Assembly (NCBI GenBank): GCA_018660265.1
Contig: JABJKS010000085.1
Location: 1-64,000, forward strand
From: Rhodospirillaceae bacterium
GTDB lineage: Bacteria > Pseudomonadota > Alphaproteobacteria > GCA-2731375
Direction: 5' to 3'
DNA: 64,000 bases
Made by a program: the position numbers and the translations under genes. The notes below the pieces were generated by a model, which saw only the letters and a list, made by a program, of their open reading frames with translations, ran no database searches and was not told where the DNA came from. Below, piece by piece: positions 36,800 to 48,527 of this stretch (its first letter is position 1; the number at the start of each line of letters is the position of its first letter).

Positions 36800-37618
36800 A
36801 TGCGCCGCAAGCTGATGGATAATTGTTTCGCCGCCCTGGTCTTTACGGGCTTAACGTGGTTAAGCCTATCTCCAACCCTGGCTGCCCCACAGATGATGGG
36901 CCTGGTGGCATCCAACACGGCCCAGCCCTTGCAATGCCAACGGGGGCATTGTTTCGCGGAATTCACTGCTTTTTGCCTGCAGCCAGAGCGCGCCTCCCCC
37001 GTCAAAGGCACCGCCTATCGCCTGCACGACAGCACCCACCTGGTCGCCACGGCAACAACCAAAGATGGCCGCAGTATCACTTTGGACGGCAACCAAAACT
37101 TTAAAATATTGGCGGAACGTAGCCATGTTGCGGTGCGTATCGGAATGTCCGTACAAGATATGGCCCGCCTGGGCCTGCGCCAGGTACAGATCAAAATTGC
37201 CCGCAACGCCACCCTGATACCTCTTACGGTAAAGGGCGACAAATCGCCTCTGGGGTCTGAAGAAATTATCGCCGGTGCCGGCCCCTTGCGGGAATTCGGT
37301 GCCAGCTATGTGGACCGGGAACAGCATTGGATGCCCATCGCCCAACTGACCAACCACCTGATCAATGCGCTGCCGCCCGGCGGGCGCGCAACGGAAGGCC
37401 AACGGCAGGGTCTATGGCGCAAGGTTGTCGATGCGGCGGATATTAAGAGCACACCATCGGGAACGGAACTCCGACTACGCGCCATCTATGACAATTGTCA
37501 AAGTGCGGTGGAGCTTGGCCGCCTATCCAGCCTGCGCCGATGTCTGGAGAGCAAGCACGACAGCATGGTCGGCACCCTGAACAACCGCTATTGGCACGCC
37601 ATCAAAACCGGCAGCTAG
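36800..37618 (+). CDS. secreted protein of unknown function
   Basis: 272 aa from the ATG at 36800 with GAAGGGA upstream. An ATG at 36773, right after the preceding stop, would add nine residues. There is a signal peptide with a hydrophobic core FAALVFTGLTWL and a likely cleavage after TLAA. The mature part has four cysteines spaced as two pairs (residues in QCQRGHCF and FCLQPE near the N-terminus, later CQSAVE and RRCLES). I recognise no family. It probably shares a transcript with the methyltransferase. Its TAG stop codon is the left border of the 37616 element. Confidence 0.65.
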   Translation: MRRKLMDNCFAALVFTGLTWLSLSPTLAAPQMMGLVASNTAQPLQCQRGHCFAEFTAFCLQPERASPVKGTAYRLHDSTHLVATATTKDGRSITLDGNQNFKILAERSHVAVRIGMSVQDMARLGLRQVQIKIARNATLIPLTVKGDKSPLGSEEIIAGAGPLREFGASYVDREQHWMPIAQLTNHLINALPPGGRATEGQRQGLWRKVVDAADIKSTPSGTELRLRAIYDNCQSAVELGRLSSLRRCLESKHDSMVGTLNNRYWHAIKTGS

Positions 37619-37883
37619 TGTCCTGGTTCAGAGATACGCCGTATTTAGGACGGTCTAAGAGGCCCCTCGGCTAGGCGTGTGGCCCGCCGTGATGTGTTGC
37701 ATCATGAGGGCCGCACAACGACGTCCGAGGGGCCTCTTAGACCGCCAATTTGGTCGGTTCTCCCCGGACCTCCGGTGGCGTCGGCATCCCTTGACGATGT
37801 GCCGCCTCGCCGGCGGTATGCCTCCTACCCGGTGGTCCGGAGAACCGATCCTAAACATGACGTATGTCTGAACCAGGACACTA
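37616..37883. mobile_element. 268-bp nested-palindrome element (MITE-like) II
   Basis: Bordered by TA at 37616-37617 and 37882-37883. The ends read TAGTGTCCTGGTTCAGA on each strand and match at 22 of 23 positions. Inside is arm 1 with a perfect 20-base stem (37651-37670 with 37725-37744) and arm 2 (37754-37770 with 37834-37848), each enclosing further small stems. CGGCTAGG (37668-37675) and CCTACCCG (37824-37831) sit about 52 bases from the left and right ends. There is no ORF of note. The three-way folded shape is not a tRNA. Confidence 0.8.
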
Positions 37884-37895
37884 GAGCGCTTCCGA
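37882..37895 (+). repeat. solo end of a 61744-type element
   Basis: TAGAGCGCTTCCGA at 37882-37895 is identical to the first 14 bases of the element at 61744. It shares its TA with the right border of the 37616 element. No matching second end was found before the DUF1272 gene, so it may be a remnant into whose TA the 37616 element inserted. Confidence 0.55.
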
Positions 37896-37922
37896 CTTGG
37901 AAATTCTCCTTCACTTAAGGAT

Positions 37923-38111
37923 CTAGGAATTCGTCTTAATTCGGGTGGGCCGGGGTACGAGCTGTCCGCCACAATTGGGACAGACACTTTTCATTGCCGC
38001 GCTGCATTCCTGGCAAAACGTGCATTCGTAAGAGCAGATCAGCGCCTCTGCGCAATCCACAGGCAATGATGCTTGGCAACGTTCACAGTCCGCCCGCATC
38101 TCCAATGCCAT
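37923..38111 (-). CDS. DUF1272 zinc-ribbon-like small protein
   Basis: 62 aa from the ATG at 38111 (GAGG six bases upstream); a TTG at 38123 would add four residues. It is cysteine-rich with CERC, CSYECTFCQEC and CPNCGG, giving eight cysteines able to bind two zinc ions. The MALEMRADCERCQASLP start and the ECTFCQEC motif match the DUF1272 family. Function unknown. It lies between the 37616 element and the outer-membrane protein gene. Confidence 0.87.
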   Translation of the reverse strand: MALEMRADCERCQASLPVDCAEALICSYECTFCQECSAAMKSVCPNCGGQLVPRPTRIKTNS

Positions 38112-38161
38112 TGCATGCCTCAATTTAAACGTTGATCAAAAGAACTCCGATACCGCCCGGC

Positions 38162-39535
38162 TCAAAACCTCATGGAGGCTCCAAGCGACATGGCCCAATT
38201 GGTATAGGTGTAGTTCTTGAAGTTCGAATCCACCACCGTACGGGCCACGGTTGAGGTCACTGACCAGGCATCATTGACGGGTACGGACGTCAACAAAGTG
38301 GCACGATATTCCTGGTCTTTGCGTTTTCGAAATGAATCTACATCCGTGTCGATGGCATGATATCTCGTATATAGAACGGCACCCGACAGGGAGGTCGTCC
38401 AAGGGCCCGTCTTGACATTTTCGGGCGGTCCATAGGTGACACTCGCACCCAGACCGAGGGAATATTCCGAATTGGCAAAACGGCTGTCTTCCGTATCCAG
38501 GTTCGTCGTAGAGGTGGAGGCCGTGACGACAAATGCGTCCGTCACCTGATGGCGCACATCCAGAGCCAAGTTAGTCTCGGAGCCATTTTGCAGCCGTGCC
38601 GTCGTACGACCAATATCGGGGCGATAGGATTTATGCACGAACGATGTGCTCAACGCGCCGTTGGTTTTGGCCGTAAATTGTTTATCCAGGTCAACCCCGG
38701 CCCCGTAACTGTAATAATAGGGCGAATCATCGAGATTAACCAAAGAACCTATAATATGAGGCCGCCAGGACGCATTCTCTATAAATTCGCGCATAAACTG
38801 GCCACGCGGGCCGGAGGTGATTTCCGTGAAGACCAAGTCCAGCTGATGTTGATGGGCCTGTTGGGATACATACAACAAAACATTCGTCTCAAGCACGTCG
38901 CCGCTATGACTTTGTGGGTCATAAACATGCCGAAAATTAGCCGAAACAAACGCATTCCAATCCGTCTTCTTTGTAGATTCGCTGTCCAATTGGAATTCAG
39001 CATCAAAAACCCGGATTGCCGGTCTTTCAGGCCCGGCATTCGCATTATCCTGATAGCGAATTCCGCTATAGACAGAGCCAGAAAAGCGGTGATTGGAAAG
39101 TCGATTGTCAATTTCATCCAGGAAGACAGCCACCCGGGCGCGGACGTCATCGGGAACATTGTCCCCCTCCACCGCACGGGTCAGGTAAGTACGCGCAATC
39201 GCGTAGGAGCCGAGACGAAAATACAAAACGCCCAATTCCAGGCGAACACGGGGCAGATCCGGATTATACAAAAGCATCCGTTCCAGGGCGCTGATCGCGG
39301 CTTCATAGTCGCCGATCTGAATGCCCAATTCGGCATATTTGAACGACTTGTCCAGATTTGAGGGATCCTGCAACATATGTTGAAAGGCGGCATCAAACTG
39401 TTGCTGTATATTCGGTGTGGTTTGCGCTTGAGCAACACTTCCGGCAAACAGGCAAAGCGCTGCCATGAGGCCAAGCGCCCCGCCTTCCGTTGCGTCATGC
39501 CCTTTCGCAACATACCTCTCCCCATTGCATACCAA
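38162..39535 (-). CDS. TPR plus outer-membrane beta-barrel protein, SlaM/DUF560-like
   Basis: About 457 aa if a TTG at 39535 is used; the start is doubtful. A hydrophobic signal core GLMAALCLFAGSVAQA precedes two or three TPR-like helices (residues 45-150). The remaining 300 residues show alternating aromatic and polar strands ending in SMRF, the C-terminal Phe of outer-membrane barrels. This is the layout of surface lipoprotein assembly modifiers. An overlapping frame supplies MTQRKAGR just before the signal core, so a small frameshift near codon 20 is possible. The function as a surface exporter is inference. Confidence 0.68.
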   Translation of the reverse strand: MVCNGERYVAKGHDATEGGALGLMAALCLFAGSVAQAQTTPNIQQQFDAAFQHMLQDPSNLDKSFKYAELGIQIGDYEAAISALERMLLYNPDLPRVRLELGVLYFRLGSYAIARTYLTRAVEGDNVPDDVRARVAVFLDEIDNRLSNHRFSGSVYSGIRYQDNANAGPERPAIRVFDAEFQLDSESTKKTDWNAFVSANFRHVYDPQSHSGDVLETNVLLYVSQQAHQHQLDLVFTEITSGPRGQFMREFIENASWRPHIIGSLVNLDDSPYYYSYGAGVDLDKQFTAKTNGALSTSFVHKSYRPDIGRTTARLQNGSETNLALDVRHQVTDAFVVTASTSTTNLDTEDSRFANSEYSLGLGASVTYGPPENVKTGPWTTSLSGAVLYTRYHAIDTDVDSFRKRKDQEYRATLLTSVPVNDAWSVTSTVARTVVDSNFKNYTYTNWAMSLGASMRF

Positions 39536-39686
39536 ATTCTGATATTACCGAAACCGTAGCGATTATGAGTCTCAGTGCAAGCAAAATTTTCATCCGTTTC
39601 ATATAGTTGCTGGATTTCCCTAAATCTTAATTAACTATAACGCCCGTGCCTAACATTTTAGGATAATAAAGCCATCCAAAGACGAA

Positions 39687-39710
39687 ATTGACGTTTACGT
39701 TAACGTCAAT
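39687..39710. promoter_or_regulatory. 24-base palindromic operator of the MerR regulator
   Basis: ATTGACGTT (39687-39695) and AACGTCAAT (39702-39710) form a perfect inverted repeat with a 6-base centre. It contains TTGACG, which with TACCAT 17 bases later could be a promoter, the layout expected for MerR-family control. The sequence resembles published LiuR-type sites. It lies 55 bases before the regulator's ATG. Confidence 0.72.
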
Positions 39711-39764
39711 TACCATGGCATCGACGTTTCCAATTCGCATGTTCATCGCAAAAGGCGGGTGCCT

Positions 39765-40178
39765 ATGTCAGGTCCAAAAGAGACTGAACCAGCCGCTGAA
39801 TTGACCTATACAATCAGTGAGCTCGCCACCGAATTCGGCATTACGGCGCGGGCCATTCGCTTTTATGAAGATCGGAATTTGCTGCAACCTGGGCGCAACG
39901 GCATTAACCGGGTGTACGCTCGCCGTGATCGAGGCCGCCTGAAACTGATTTTGCGCGGCAAACGGGTGGGATTTTCCCTCGCAGATATCGGCGAAATGCT
40001 GGACCTTTACGACCCCAACGATGAGGGGCGGGAGCAATTAAGGCTAACTTTGGGGAAAAGCCGGGAACGTCTCGCAATTCTCCACCAACAACGCCGGGAC
40101 ATTGATGAAGTCATCGCGGAATTGGAAAACAATTGCCGCCAAATCAGCGATCAGTTGGAAGCACGGACCAACACATAA
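39765..40178 (+). CDS. MerR family transcriptional regulator, LiuR-like
   Basis: 137 aa from the ATG at 39765 (a GTG at 39759 adds two residues). The N-terminal winged helix is TISELATEFGITARAIRFYEDRNLLQPGRNGINRVY, and the C-terminal part is a dimerising coiled coil. It has no cysteine metal-binding loop, so it is not a metal sensor. Members next to acyl-CoA dehydrogenase and dienoyl-CoA reductase genes regulate branched-chain or fatty acid breakdown. A perfect palindrome just upstream supports autoregulation and control of the genes that follow. Confidence 0.85.
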   Translation: MSGPKETEPAAELTYTISELATEFGITARAIRFYEDRNLLQPGRNGINRVYARRDRGRLKLILRGKRVGFSLADIGEMLDLYDPNDEGREQLRLTLGKSRERLAILHQQRRDIDEVIAELENNCRQISDQLEARTNT

Positions 40179-40187
40179 ACAACATGA

Positions 40188-42242
<2,055 letters not shown>

Positions 42243-42298
42243 TTGCGGTCTAGTTGCGCGCCTGAAGAACGAGAGACGAAATTGAAGGAGTAGGCTTT

Positions 42299-43441
42299 AT
42301 GGCTTTTATCGAACGTACGTTATTTGATTCCGACCATGAAATTTTTCGCGACACCGTGCGCCGTTTTGTGGAAGAGGAAATTGCCCCCTACCATGCCCAG
42401 TGGGAGAAAGACGGCATGATCAGCCGCGAAGCCTGGTTGAAGGCAGGCAAGCTGGGTCTGTTGTGCGCCTCCATGCCGGAGGAATACGGCGGCGGCGGCG
42501 TGGATCGAACCTATAGCATCGTTTTGCTGGAAGAACTGGCCCGCGCCGGTGCCACGGGCCCCGGCTTTGGCCTGCATTCAGAAATTGTCGCGCCCTACAT
42601 CAACCGCTATGGCTCGGAAGAACAAAAACGGAAATTCCTGACGAAAATGGCCACCGGTGAAAGCATCGGTGCCATCGCCATGACCGAACCTGGCACCGGC
42701 AGCGATCTGCAGGGTGTGCGCACGACGGCGTTGAAGGATGGCAATGAACTGGTGATCAATGGTTCCAAAACCTTCATCACCAATGGTGCCATGTCCGACG
42801 TTGTCATTGTGGTCTGCAAAACAGACCCGGACGCGGGTGCCAAGGGTATATCGTTGGTTTTGGTAGAGGCCGACCGGGAAGGTTTTCGCAAAGGCCGAAA
42901 CCTGGAAAAAATCGGCCTAAAAGCCCAAGACACCTCGGAATTATTTTTCGATGATGTCCGCGTGCCCATGACGAATTTACTGGGGGAAGAGGGCAAGGGC
43001 TTCATCTATCTGATGCAGGAACTGGCCTGGGAACGCCTGCAACTGTCCATCTCCGCTGTCGCCAATACCGAGGCAGCCGTTGAATGGACCATCGATTACA
43101 CCAAACAGCGGGAAGCTTTCGGTCAACCGATCATCGATTTTCAAAATACCCGCTTTAAATTGGCCGAAGTTAAAACCCAGGCCACCGTGGCCCGGACATT
43201 CGTGGACAAATTGATCGGCCTGATGCTGGAAGACAAACTGGATCCTGAAACCGCCGCCATGGCAAAATGGTGGACCTCGGACACCCAATGCAAAGTTATC
43301 GATGAATGCCTGCAGTTACACGGCGGCTATGGCTATATGTGGGAGTTCCCCATCGCGCGCGCCTGGGCAGACGCCCGTATCCAACGCATCTATGCGGGCA
43401 CCAACGAGATCATGAAGGAGATCATTGGCCGGGGGCTTTAG
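42299..43441 (+). CDS. acyl-CoA dehydrogenase
   Basis: 380 aa, flavoprotein that introduces the alpha-beta double bond in acyl-CoA. Motifs include AMTEPGTGSDLQGVRT (FAD and substrate contact), TFITNGAMSD and the C-terminal HGGYGYMWEFPIARAWADARIQRIYAGTNEIMKEII. The position that in medium-chain enzymes carries the catalytic Glu (YEGT) is Ala here. That agrees with long-chain and isovaleryl-type enzymes, whose catalytic base sits elsewhere. A GAAGGAG ribosome site is present. Together with fadH and the MerR regulator this suggests breakdown of an unsaturated or branched acyl chain. Confidence 0.93.
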   Translation: MAFIERTLFDSDHEIFRDTVRRFVEEEIAPYHAQWEKDGMISREAWLKAGKLGLLCASMPEEYGGGGVDRTYSIVLLEELARAGATGPGFGLHSEIVAPYINRYGSEEQKRKFLTKMATGESIGAIAMTEPGTGSDLQGVRTTALKDGNELVINGSKTFITNGAMSDVVIVVCKTDPDAGAKGISLVLVEADREGFRKGRNLEKIGLKAQDTSELFFDDVRVPMTNLLGEEGKGFIYLMQELAWERLQLSISAVANTEAAVEWTIDYTKQREAFGQPIIDFQNTRFKLAEVKTQATVARTFVDKLIGLMLEDKLDPETAAMAKWWTSDTQCKVIDECLQLHGGYGYMWEFPIARAWADARIQRIYAGTNEIMKEIIGRGL

Positions 43442-43457
43442 TGACTGTCGCGGCCTC

Positions 43458-43949
43458 TCACCCCAACTCGTCGAAAGCCTCAACCTGGTGCACATGGTGG
43501 ATATTGATAACGCGTTCCTGAAACAGCCAGGTGCCGTCGGATTTGACCAGTTTATCGTCATAGCGCCCTGAGGAAACCTGCAGCGTGTTTGCGCTTTCGA
43601 GAACGGTGGATGAGTCCAAATAACAGACAGATGTCGCCGTTTCACCGTCAATGGTTATGAACGGTACGGAGATTTTATGTCGGCGGTGGCGGCGTCCTGC
43701 ACGGACGTCGCGATCATAGTCTTCATACCAGGTACGGATAGCAGCGCGGCCTTCGAATTTTCCCCCAAAACCGTCATTGTTTTGATAGGGCGTTAACAGG
43801 ACCGCGTCATCGGTGAACATCGCGACAATCTGTTCCACGCTGCCACGGTCCACCACATGGCAGTATTGGTTCAGGCATTGCATGATGGCCAGATAATCCG
43901 ACACGGGCTGGTCCAATCCGTCGACCATTTTGAATTTGTTGTCTGACAT
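43458..43949 (-). CDS. NTF2-like (SnoaL) family protein
   Basis: 163 aa from the ATG at 43949, which has GGGAG seven bases upstream; an ATG at 43955 overlaps the channel gene stop as ATGA. The cone-shaped NTF2/SnoaL fold is suggested by VVDRGSVEQIVAMFTDDAVL, the FEGRAAIRTWYEDY helix and WLFQERVINIHHV. Members include dehydratases, isomerases and ring-hydroxylating dioxygenase small subunits. His and Asp residues compatible with catalysis are present. It follows the channel gene on the same strand and converges on the acyl-CoA dehydrogenase. Confidence 0.8.
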   Translation of the reverse strand: MSDNKFKMVDGLDQPVSDYLAIMQCLNQYCHVVDRGSVEQIVAMFTDDAVLLTPYQNNDGFGGKFEGRAAIRTWYEDYDRDVRAGRRHRRHKISVPFITIDGETATSVCYLDSSTVLESANTLQVSSGRYDDKLVKSDGTWLFQERVINIHHVHQVEAFDELG

Positions 43950-43951
43950 CC

Positions 43952-45154
43952 TCATTCTCCCTCAAGAGGCCGGTTTTGCAATTCTTCGTCTGGAATATCA
44001 CCGTGGGACCAATCGCCTTTGCTCAGGCGCTCTGCAGCGACTTCAGCAATTTCCCGGCGCAGTTTGGGTTCCGTCTCCATCAGACCGTGGAAATCGCTTT
44101 TCATCAAAAGCATCAAACGGCATTCGGTCAGGGCATAGGCATGGGCCCGGCGCTGGGTATCGTGCAGCAGGGCGATCTCGCCAAAAAAATCGCCTTCCTC
44201 CAACGTGACCCGATGATCGTCAATATCAACCACCACTTCGCCGCCAACAATGAAATACATGCAGTCCGCCGGTTGCCCCTTATGGGCGATCTCGTAACCC
44301 GCGGGAACGGATTTGGAACGGAGCAGTCCGCCGATTTTGGCCAGCACCACCGGCTCCAGGTTGGCAAACAGCGGTACGCGCGCGACCATGCCCCAGGTTA
44401 TAACGAAATCCCGCCGGCGGCTTTCATTGGTAAAGCCTGCCGCGATAATGGCAATGGGCAGGGCATACATGGCCACGCCCAGCAAAGTCACCAGACCACC
44501 GAAAATCCGCCCCAGGGCGGTGATAGGCACCACATCGCCATAACCCACTGTGGACAAAGTGGCCAACGCCCACCACATGGCCGCGGGGATAGAGCCGAAG
44601 GCTTCCGGCTGGGCAGCACCTTCGATGATAGTCATGACCGAGGCCGAGAGCATCAGCAAACCGAACATGATGATGACCACGGCAAATAATGCCCGGCGTT
44701 CTTCATAGAGCACCCGGCCCAACGTAATGATGGTCGGGGAATAGCGGGCCAGCTTCAACAGGCGCAACAGTCGGAAGATGCGCAGGAAACGCAAATCCAC
44801 ACCGATGACGCTGACCACCAACGAGGGCAGGATCGCCACCAGATCGATGATCATGAAGGGGGAGCGGGCATAGCGCCAGCGCGCCTCTCCCGCCGACAGA
44901 CGCTTCAGAGGCGGGTGTTCCGTGCAGACCCAAAGTCGGATCACATATTCACCGCAGAATATTGCCAGGGAAATCAGATCGAAGGCCTTAAAATAAAGGC
45001 CGTATATGGCATCGATCCGGGGCACGGATTCCAATGCCACCGCGAGCACGTTGGCGACGATCAACAGACCCAGCAGAGCATCAATGCACCGTTGGCTGGC
45101 AGTGGACCGATTGCCACCTTCAAGCAGATCGTACAATCGTTGCTTAATCGCCAT
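43952..45154 (-). CDS. cyclic-nucleotide-gated K+ channel (six TM plus cNMP domain)
   Basis: 400 aa. Six transmembrane segments are visible, with an S4-like helix of regularly spaced Arg residues (about 122-137, FLRIFRLLRLLKLAR). The selectivity filter is TVGYGD at residues 202-207, followed by S6. The C-terminal cyclic-nucleotide-binding domain (about 265-385) has the phosphate-binding cassette GEIALL (325-330) and Arg336. The design matches the bacterial MlotiK1 channel, opened by cAMP. Its stop overlaps the start region of the NTF2-like gene. Confidence 0.92.
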   Translation of the reverse strand: MAIKQRLYDLLEGGNRSTASQRCIDALLGLLIVANVLAVALESVPRIDAIYGLYFKAFDLISLAIFCGEYVIRLWVCTEHPPLKRLSAGEARWRYARSPFMIIDLVAILPSLVVSVIGVDLRFLRIFRLLRLLKLARYSPTIITLGRVLYEERRALFAVVIIMFGLLMLSASVMTIIEGAAQPEAFGSIPAAMWWALATLSTVGYGDVVPITALGRIFGGLVTLLGVAMYALPIAIIAAGFTNESRRRDFVITWGMVARVPLFANLEPVVLAKIGGLLRSKSVPAGYEIAHKGQPADCMYFIVGGEVVVDIDDHRVTLEEGDFFGEIALLHDTQRRAHAYALTECRLMLLMKSDFHGLMETEPKLRREIAEVAAERLSKGDWSHGDIPDEELQNRPLEGE

Positions 45155-45183
45155 TGCCCCTGCTTTCCGGCATCTCTCTGCGG

Positions 45184-47862
45184 TTAGCCGGAGGTGGCTG
45201 CCGCAATCGCCTCTTCTATGGCAGCGATAGCCGTATCTGCGGCGTTCCCATCAGGCCCGCCGGCCTGGGCCATATCGGGACGGCCACCGCCGCCCTTGCC
45301 GCCGACCGCCGCAGCACCCACGCGAACCAGATCAACTGCGCTGAGCCGATCCGTCAGGTCATCGGTTACGCCAATGGTCAGGGCCGCCTTGCCGTCATTC
45401 ACCCCAATAAAGGCGACGACGCCGGAGCCGAGTTTTTTCTTTGCCGCATCGACCATGCCGCGCAGTTCCTTGGCAGGCACGCCATCCAGGCACCGGCCCG
45501 AAAAGGCAATGCCGGCGATATCCTTGCTGCCATCACCGCTGTCGCCTGCGCCACCACCACCAACGCTTCCGAGGGCCAGGGCCTGGCGCGCCTGGCTTAA
45601 ATCCCGTTCCAGCTTTTTACGTTCTTCCAACAACGCGCCGATACGCTCTGGCAAATCCGCCGGTGTTGTTTTCAAAATGTCCGCGGCCGCCCGCAACTGG
45701 CCGTCCTGGAGGTGGAAATGTTCCAACGCCGCCGCACCGGTTAAGGCCTCGATACGCCGCACACCGGCAGCGACGGCGCTTTCGCTGATCACCGTAAAGG
45801 CACCGATGTCACCAGTATTGTGCACATGGGTGCCGCCACAAAGTTCGGTTGAGAACGACGCGTCGTCGCCGGCCCCCATGGAGACGACACGAACCTCATC
45901 GCCATATTTTTCCCCGAATAGGGCCAGAGCCCCCTGCTCCACCGCTTCGTCCGGGGTCATTTGTCCCGTACGCACGGCGGTATTAATGCGGATCTGTTCG
46001 TTTACGTCCCGCTCCACCAAGGCCAATGCATCCGGCTTCACGGCTTCGGGATGAGAGATATCAAAGCGCAACCGGTCGGGTGCGACCATGGAGCCTTTCT
46101 GCGTCACATGCGCGCCAAGATGATTACGCAGGGCGGCATGCAGCAGATGGGTCGCGGAATGATTGGCGCGTAGTTGGCTGCGCCGGGTACCATCGACAAT
46201 CATCTCGACCGCATCACCAATTTTCAGGTTGCCGCTTTCCACCACGCCCCGATGAATATGCAGGTCCGCCACACGTTTTTGGGTATCGGTGATTTTTATC
46301 GCCAGACCACCAGGGCCGTCGGTGCCATTCATTTGACCGGCATCACCCTGCTGGCCACCGGATTCTCCATAGAAAGGCGTTTGGTTGACCAGGATGGAGA
46401 CTTCCGTGCCGGGACCGGCTTCATCAACCCGCGCGCCATCAACCACCAGGGCCTGTACCACACCCTCGGCCCTGTCTTTGTCATAGCCGAGGAATTCCGT
46501 AGCACCATATTCCTCCCGTAACTCAAACCAGATGACATCTGTGCCTGCATCGCCCGAGCCGGACCAACTGGCCCGCGCTTCGGCCTTTTGGCGTTCCATG
46601 GCCGCATCAAAGCCATCCGTATCCACGGCCCGGTTCTGGCCGCGCATGACATCCTGGGTCAGATCCAGGGGAAAGCCGTATGTGTCATACAGGCGGAAGG
46701 CAACTTCGCCTGGCAGGGCCTGACCATCGCCAAGTTTATCCACTTCACCCATCAACAGGCCCAGACCACGATCCAGTGTCTGGCCGAAACGATTTTCCTC
46801 CCCCCGCAGGGTCTCGGTGATCAACGCCTCGGCGCGAACAAGTTCGGGGAAATGTTGCCCCATTTTGCCCACCAGGGTGGGAACCAGACGCCACATCAGG
46901 GGATCGGTCGCGCCCATCATGTGGGCATGGCGCATGGCCCGGCGCATGATCCGGCGCAGCACATAGCCCCGGCCCTCGTTCGACGGCAAGACACCATCGG
47001 CAATCAGAAAGGATGAGGCGCGCAGATGATCGGCGATCACCTTGTGGCCGGATTTATGCGGACCCTCGACGGGAATATTGGTGATATCGGCAGAGGCATC
47101 CATGATGGAGCGCAACAGATCGATATCATAATTATCATGCGTACCCTGCAACAGGGCCGTCAGACGTTCCAGCCCCATGCCTGTGTCAATAGAAGGTTTC
47201 GGCAGCTCAACCCGATTATCCGCGCTCAACTGCTCGTACTGCATGAAAACCAGGTTCCAGATTTCGATAAACCTATCACCGTCTTCATCCGGGCTGCCGG
47301 GAGGGCCGCCAGGAATGGCGGGGCCGTGATCAAAGAAGATCTCGGAACAGGGACCACAAGGCCCCGTGTCGCCCATGGCCCAGAAGTTGTCAGAAGTCGC
47401 AATTCGGATTATGCGGTCCTCGGGCAGACCGGCGATCTTACGCCACAGATCGAAGGCCTGATCATCGTCATGATAGACCGTGACCAACAGGCGATCCTTG
47501 TCCAGGCCGTATTCCCGTGTGATCAGGTTCCAGGCCAGCTCTATCGCCTGATCCTTGAAGTAATCTCCGAATGAAAAATTGCCCAACATCTCAAAGAACG
47601 TGTGATGGCGGGCGGTATAGCCGACGTTATCGAGGTCATTATGCTTGCCCCCCGCACGCACGCATTTTTGCGATGTGACGGCGCGATTATAGGGCCGGGT
47701 TTCGGCACCGGTGAACACGTTCTTGAACTGCACCATGCCCGCATTGGTGAACATCAAAGTGGGATCGTTATGGGGCACCAGGGGGGAGGAGGAGACGACC
47801 TCGTGCCCCGCACCCGCAAAATAATCCAGAAACGTTTTGCGAATGTCGTTCGCGCTTTGCAT
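45184..47862 (-). CDS. alaS: alanyl-tRNA synthetase
   Basis: 892 aa from the ATG at 47862 ([15 protein letters not shown]), the normal start; the open frame continues 25 codons upstream. It has the class II catalytic core, then the editing domain with zinc ligands HSATHLLH and [13 protein letters not shown], and a C-terminal oligomerisation domain with Gly-rich stretches ([14 protein letters not shown] and [16 protein letters not shown]). The [12 protein letters not shown] motif is typical of the C-Ala domain. Length is standard. Hairpin element E lies 21-121 bases upstream of the start. Confidence 0.97.
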   Translation of the reverse strand: MQSANDIRKTFLDYFAGAGHEVVSSSPLVPHNDPTLMFTNAGMVQFKNVFTGAETRPYNRAVTSQKCVRAGGKHNDLDNVGYTARHHTFFEMLGNFSFGDYFKDQAIELAWNLITREYGLDKDRLLVTVYHDDDQAFDLWRKIAGLPEDRIIRIATSDNFWAMGDTGPCGPCSEIFFDHGPAIPGGPPGSPDEDGDRFIEIWNLVFMQYEQLSADNRVELPKPSIDTGMGLERLTALLQGTHDNYDIDLLRSIMDASADITNIPVEGPHKSGHKVIADHLRASSFLIADGVLPSNEGRGYVLRRIMRRAMRHAHMMGATDPLMWRLVPTLVGKMGQHFPELVRAEALITETLRGEENRFGQTLDRGLGLLMGEVDKLGDGQALPGEVAFRLYDTYGFPLDLTQDVMRGQNRAVDTDGFDAAMERQKAEARASWSGSGDAGTDVIWFELREEYGATEFLGYDKDRAEGVVQALVVDGARVDEAGPGTEVSILVNQTPFYGESGGQQGDAGQMNGTDGPGGLAIKITDTQKRVADLHIHRGVVESGNLKIGDAVEMIVDGTRRSQLRANHSATHLLHAALRNHLGAHVTQKGSMVAPDRLRFDISHPEAVKPDALALVERDVNEQIRINTAVRTGQMTPDEAVEQGALALFGEKYGDEVRVVSMGAGDDASFSTELCGGTHVHNTGDIGAFTVISESAVAAGVRRIEALTGAAALEHFHLQDGQLRAAADILKTTPADLPERIGALLEERKKLERDLSQARQALALGSVGGGGAGDSGDGSKDIAGIAFSGRCLDGVPAKELRGMVDAAKKKLGSGVVAFIGVNDGKAALTIGVTDDLTDRLSAVDLVRVGAAAVGGKGGGGRPDMAQAGGPDGNAADTAIAAIEEAIAAATSG

Positions 47863-47882
47863 TTCGTTCGGTCCACCCACTC

Positions 47883-47983
47883 TAGAGCAATTTTCAATCA
47901 ATCGGATACGCTTTAGCGATCCAAATCTTTGCTTCAAATGCTCTTCTAAAGAAACTGAGTATGTCCAAATTGGACATACTCTA
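47883..47983. repeat. short bipartite hairpin element E
   Basis: Bordered by TA at 47883-47884 and 47982-47983. Read on the + strand: an arm opening with GAGCAATTTTCAAT and closing with AAATGCTC, a TTCTAAAGAA linker at 47944-47953, then a perfect 12-base-arm hairpin at 47957-47981 (GAGTATGTCC pairing with GGACATACTC). It lies downstream of the gene at 48057 and upstream of alaS, both on the - strand, so it may end the former transcript. Confidence 0.75.
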
Positions 47984-48056
47984 AACGTTTGATTTACCTA
48001 CTCATAAGGCCGGCGGAAAGTACCCTTCCCCCCTCACCCTGTCCACCAGACAGGTA

Positions 48057-48527
48057 TTACTTTTTCGCCATCGGTTTACAGGCGCCAAAATGCTGAAAAG
48101 TTTTTGGCGGTACACTGGCCATATGAACCGAATGGACGGCCAATAATTCCGTTTCATCCCGGCCAAATTGCGCCTGCACCGTTGTGAGGTTTATATCCCC
48201 ACCGGCGGTAAAACCTATGAAGTGCCGCACATTCGGTAGAGCCACCATCTCCAGATGCGAGGACCCGTGGGGGCTGACCGCTTTGGCGTTACCACGGGCC
48301 GTGACGATGTCATCAATGGTATAGGAAAACCCGTTGGTGGGCCGGTTCTTATACTCACCATGCGCCCGGACGGTTTCCACCGCGACCTTGAACACACAAC
48401 GCAGCGCCGTCGCGCCGGCCAGTTCTTGCCCAGCATCGGCAGCACCGGCGGAGGCCTTGCCCGGCAACATTGTACAAGCCAGCAGAAGCATTATAGGTAT
48501 GGCTGCGGCAGGCAGTTTTATTGACAT
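48057..48527 (-). CDS. secreted protein of unknown function
   Basis: 156 aa with a signal peptide (hydrophobic core AAAIPIMLLLACTML, likely cleavage after GKASA). The mature part contains one Cys near the N-terminus (ALRCVF) and one near the C-terminus (FGACKP), which could form a disulfide. The middle has SYTIDDIV and a beta-rich segment. I recognise no family. It is divergent from the glutathione reductase gene, with 123 bases between them. Confidence 0.62.
   Translation of the reverse strand: MSIKLPAAAIPIMLLLACTMLPGKASAGAADAGQELAGATALRCVFKVAVETVRAHGEYKNRPTNGFSYTIDDIVTARGNAKAVSPHGSSHLEMVALPNVRHFIGFTAGGDINLTTVQAQFGRDETELLAVHSVHMASVPPKTFQHFGACKPMAKK

Noticed and set aside
37616-37883. tRNA-like or riboswitch reading of the three-arm fold
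   Set aside because: No anticodon stem geometry, no CCA-like end, no known riboswitch core; TA borders and copies with different ends fit a mobile repeat better.
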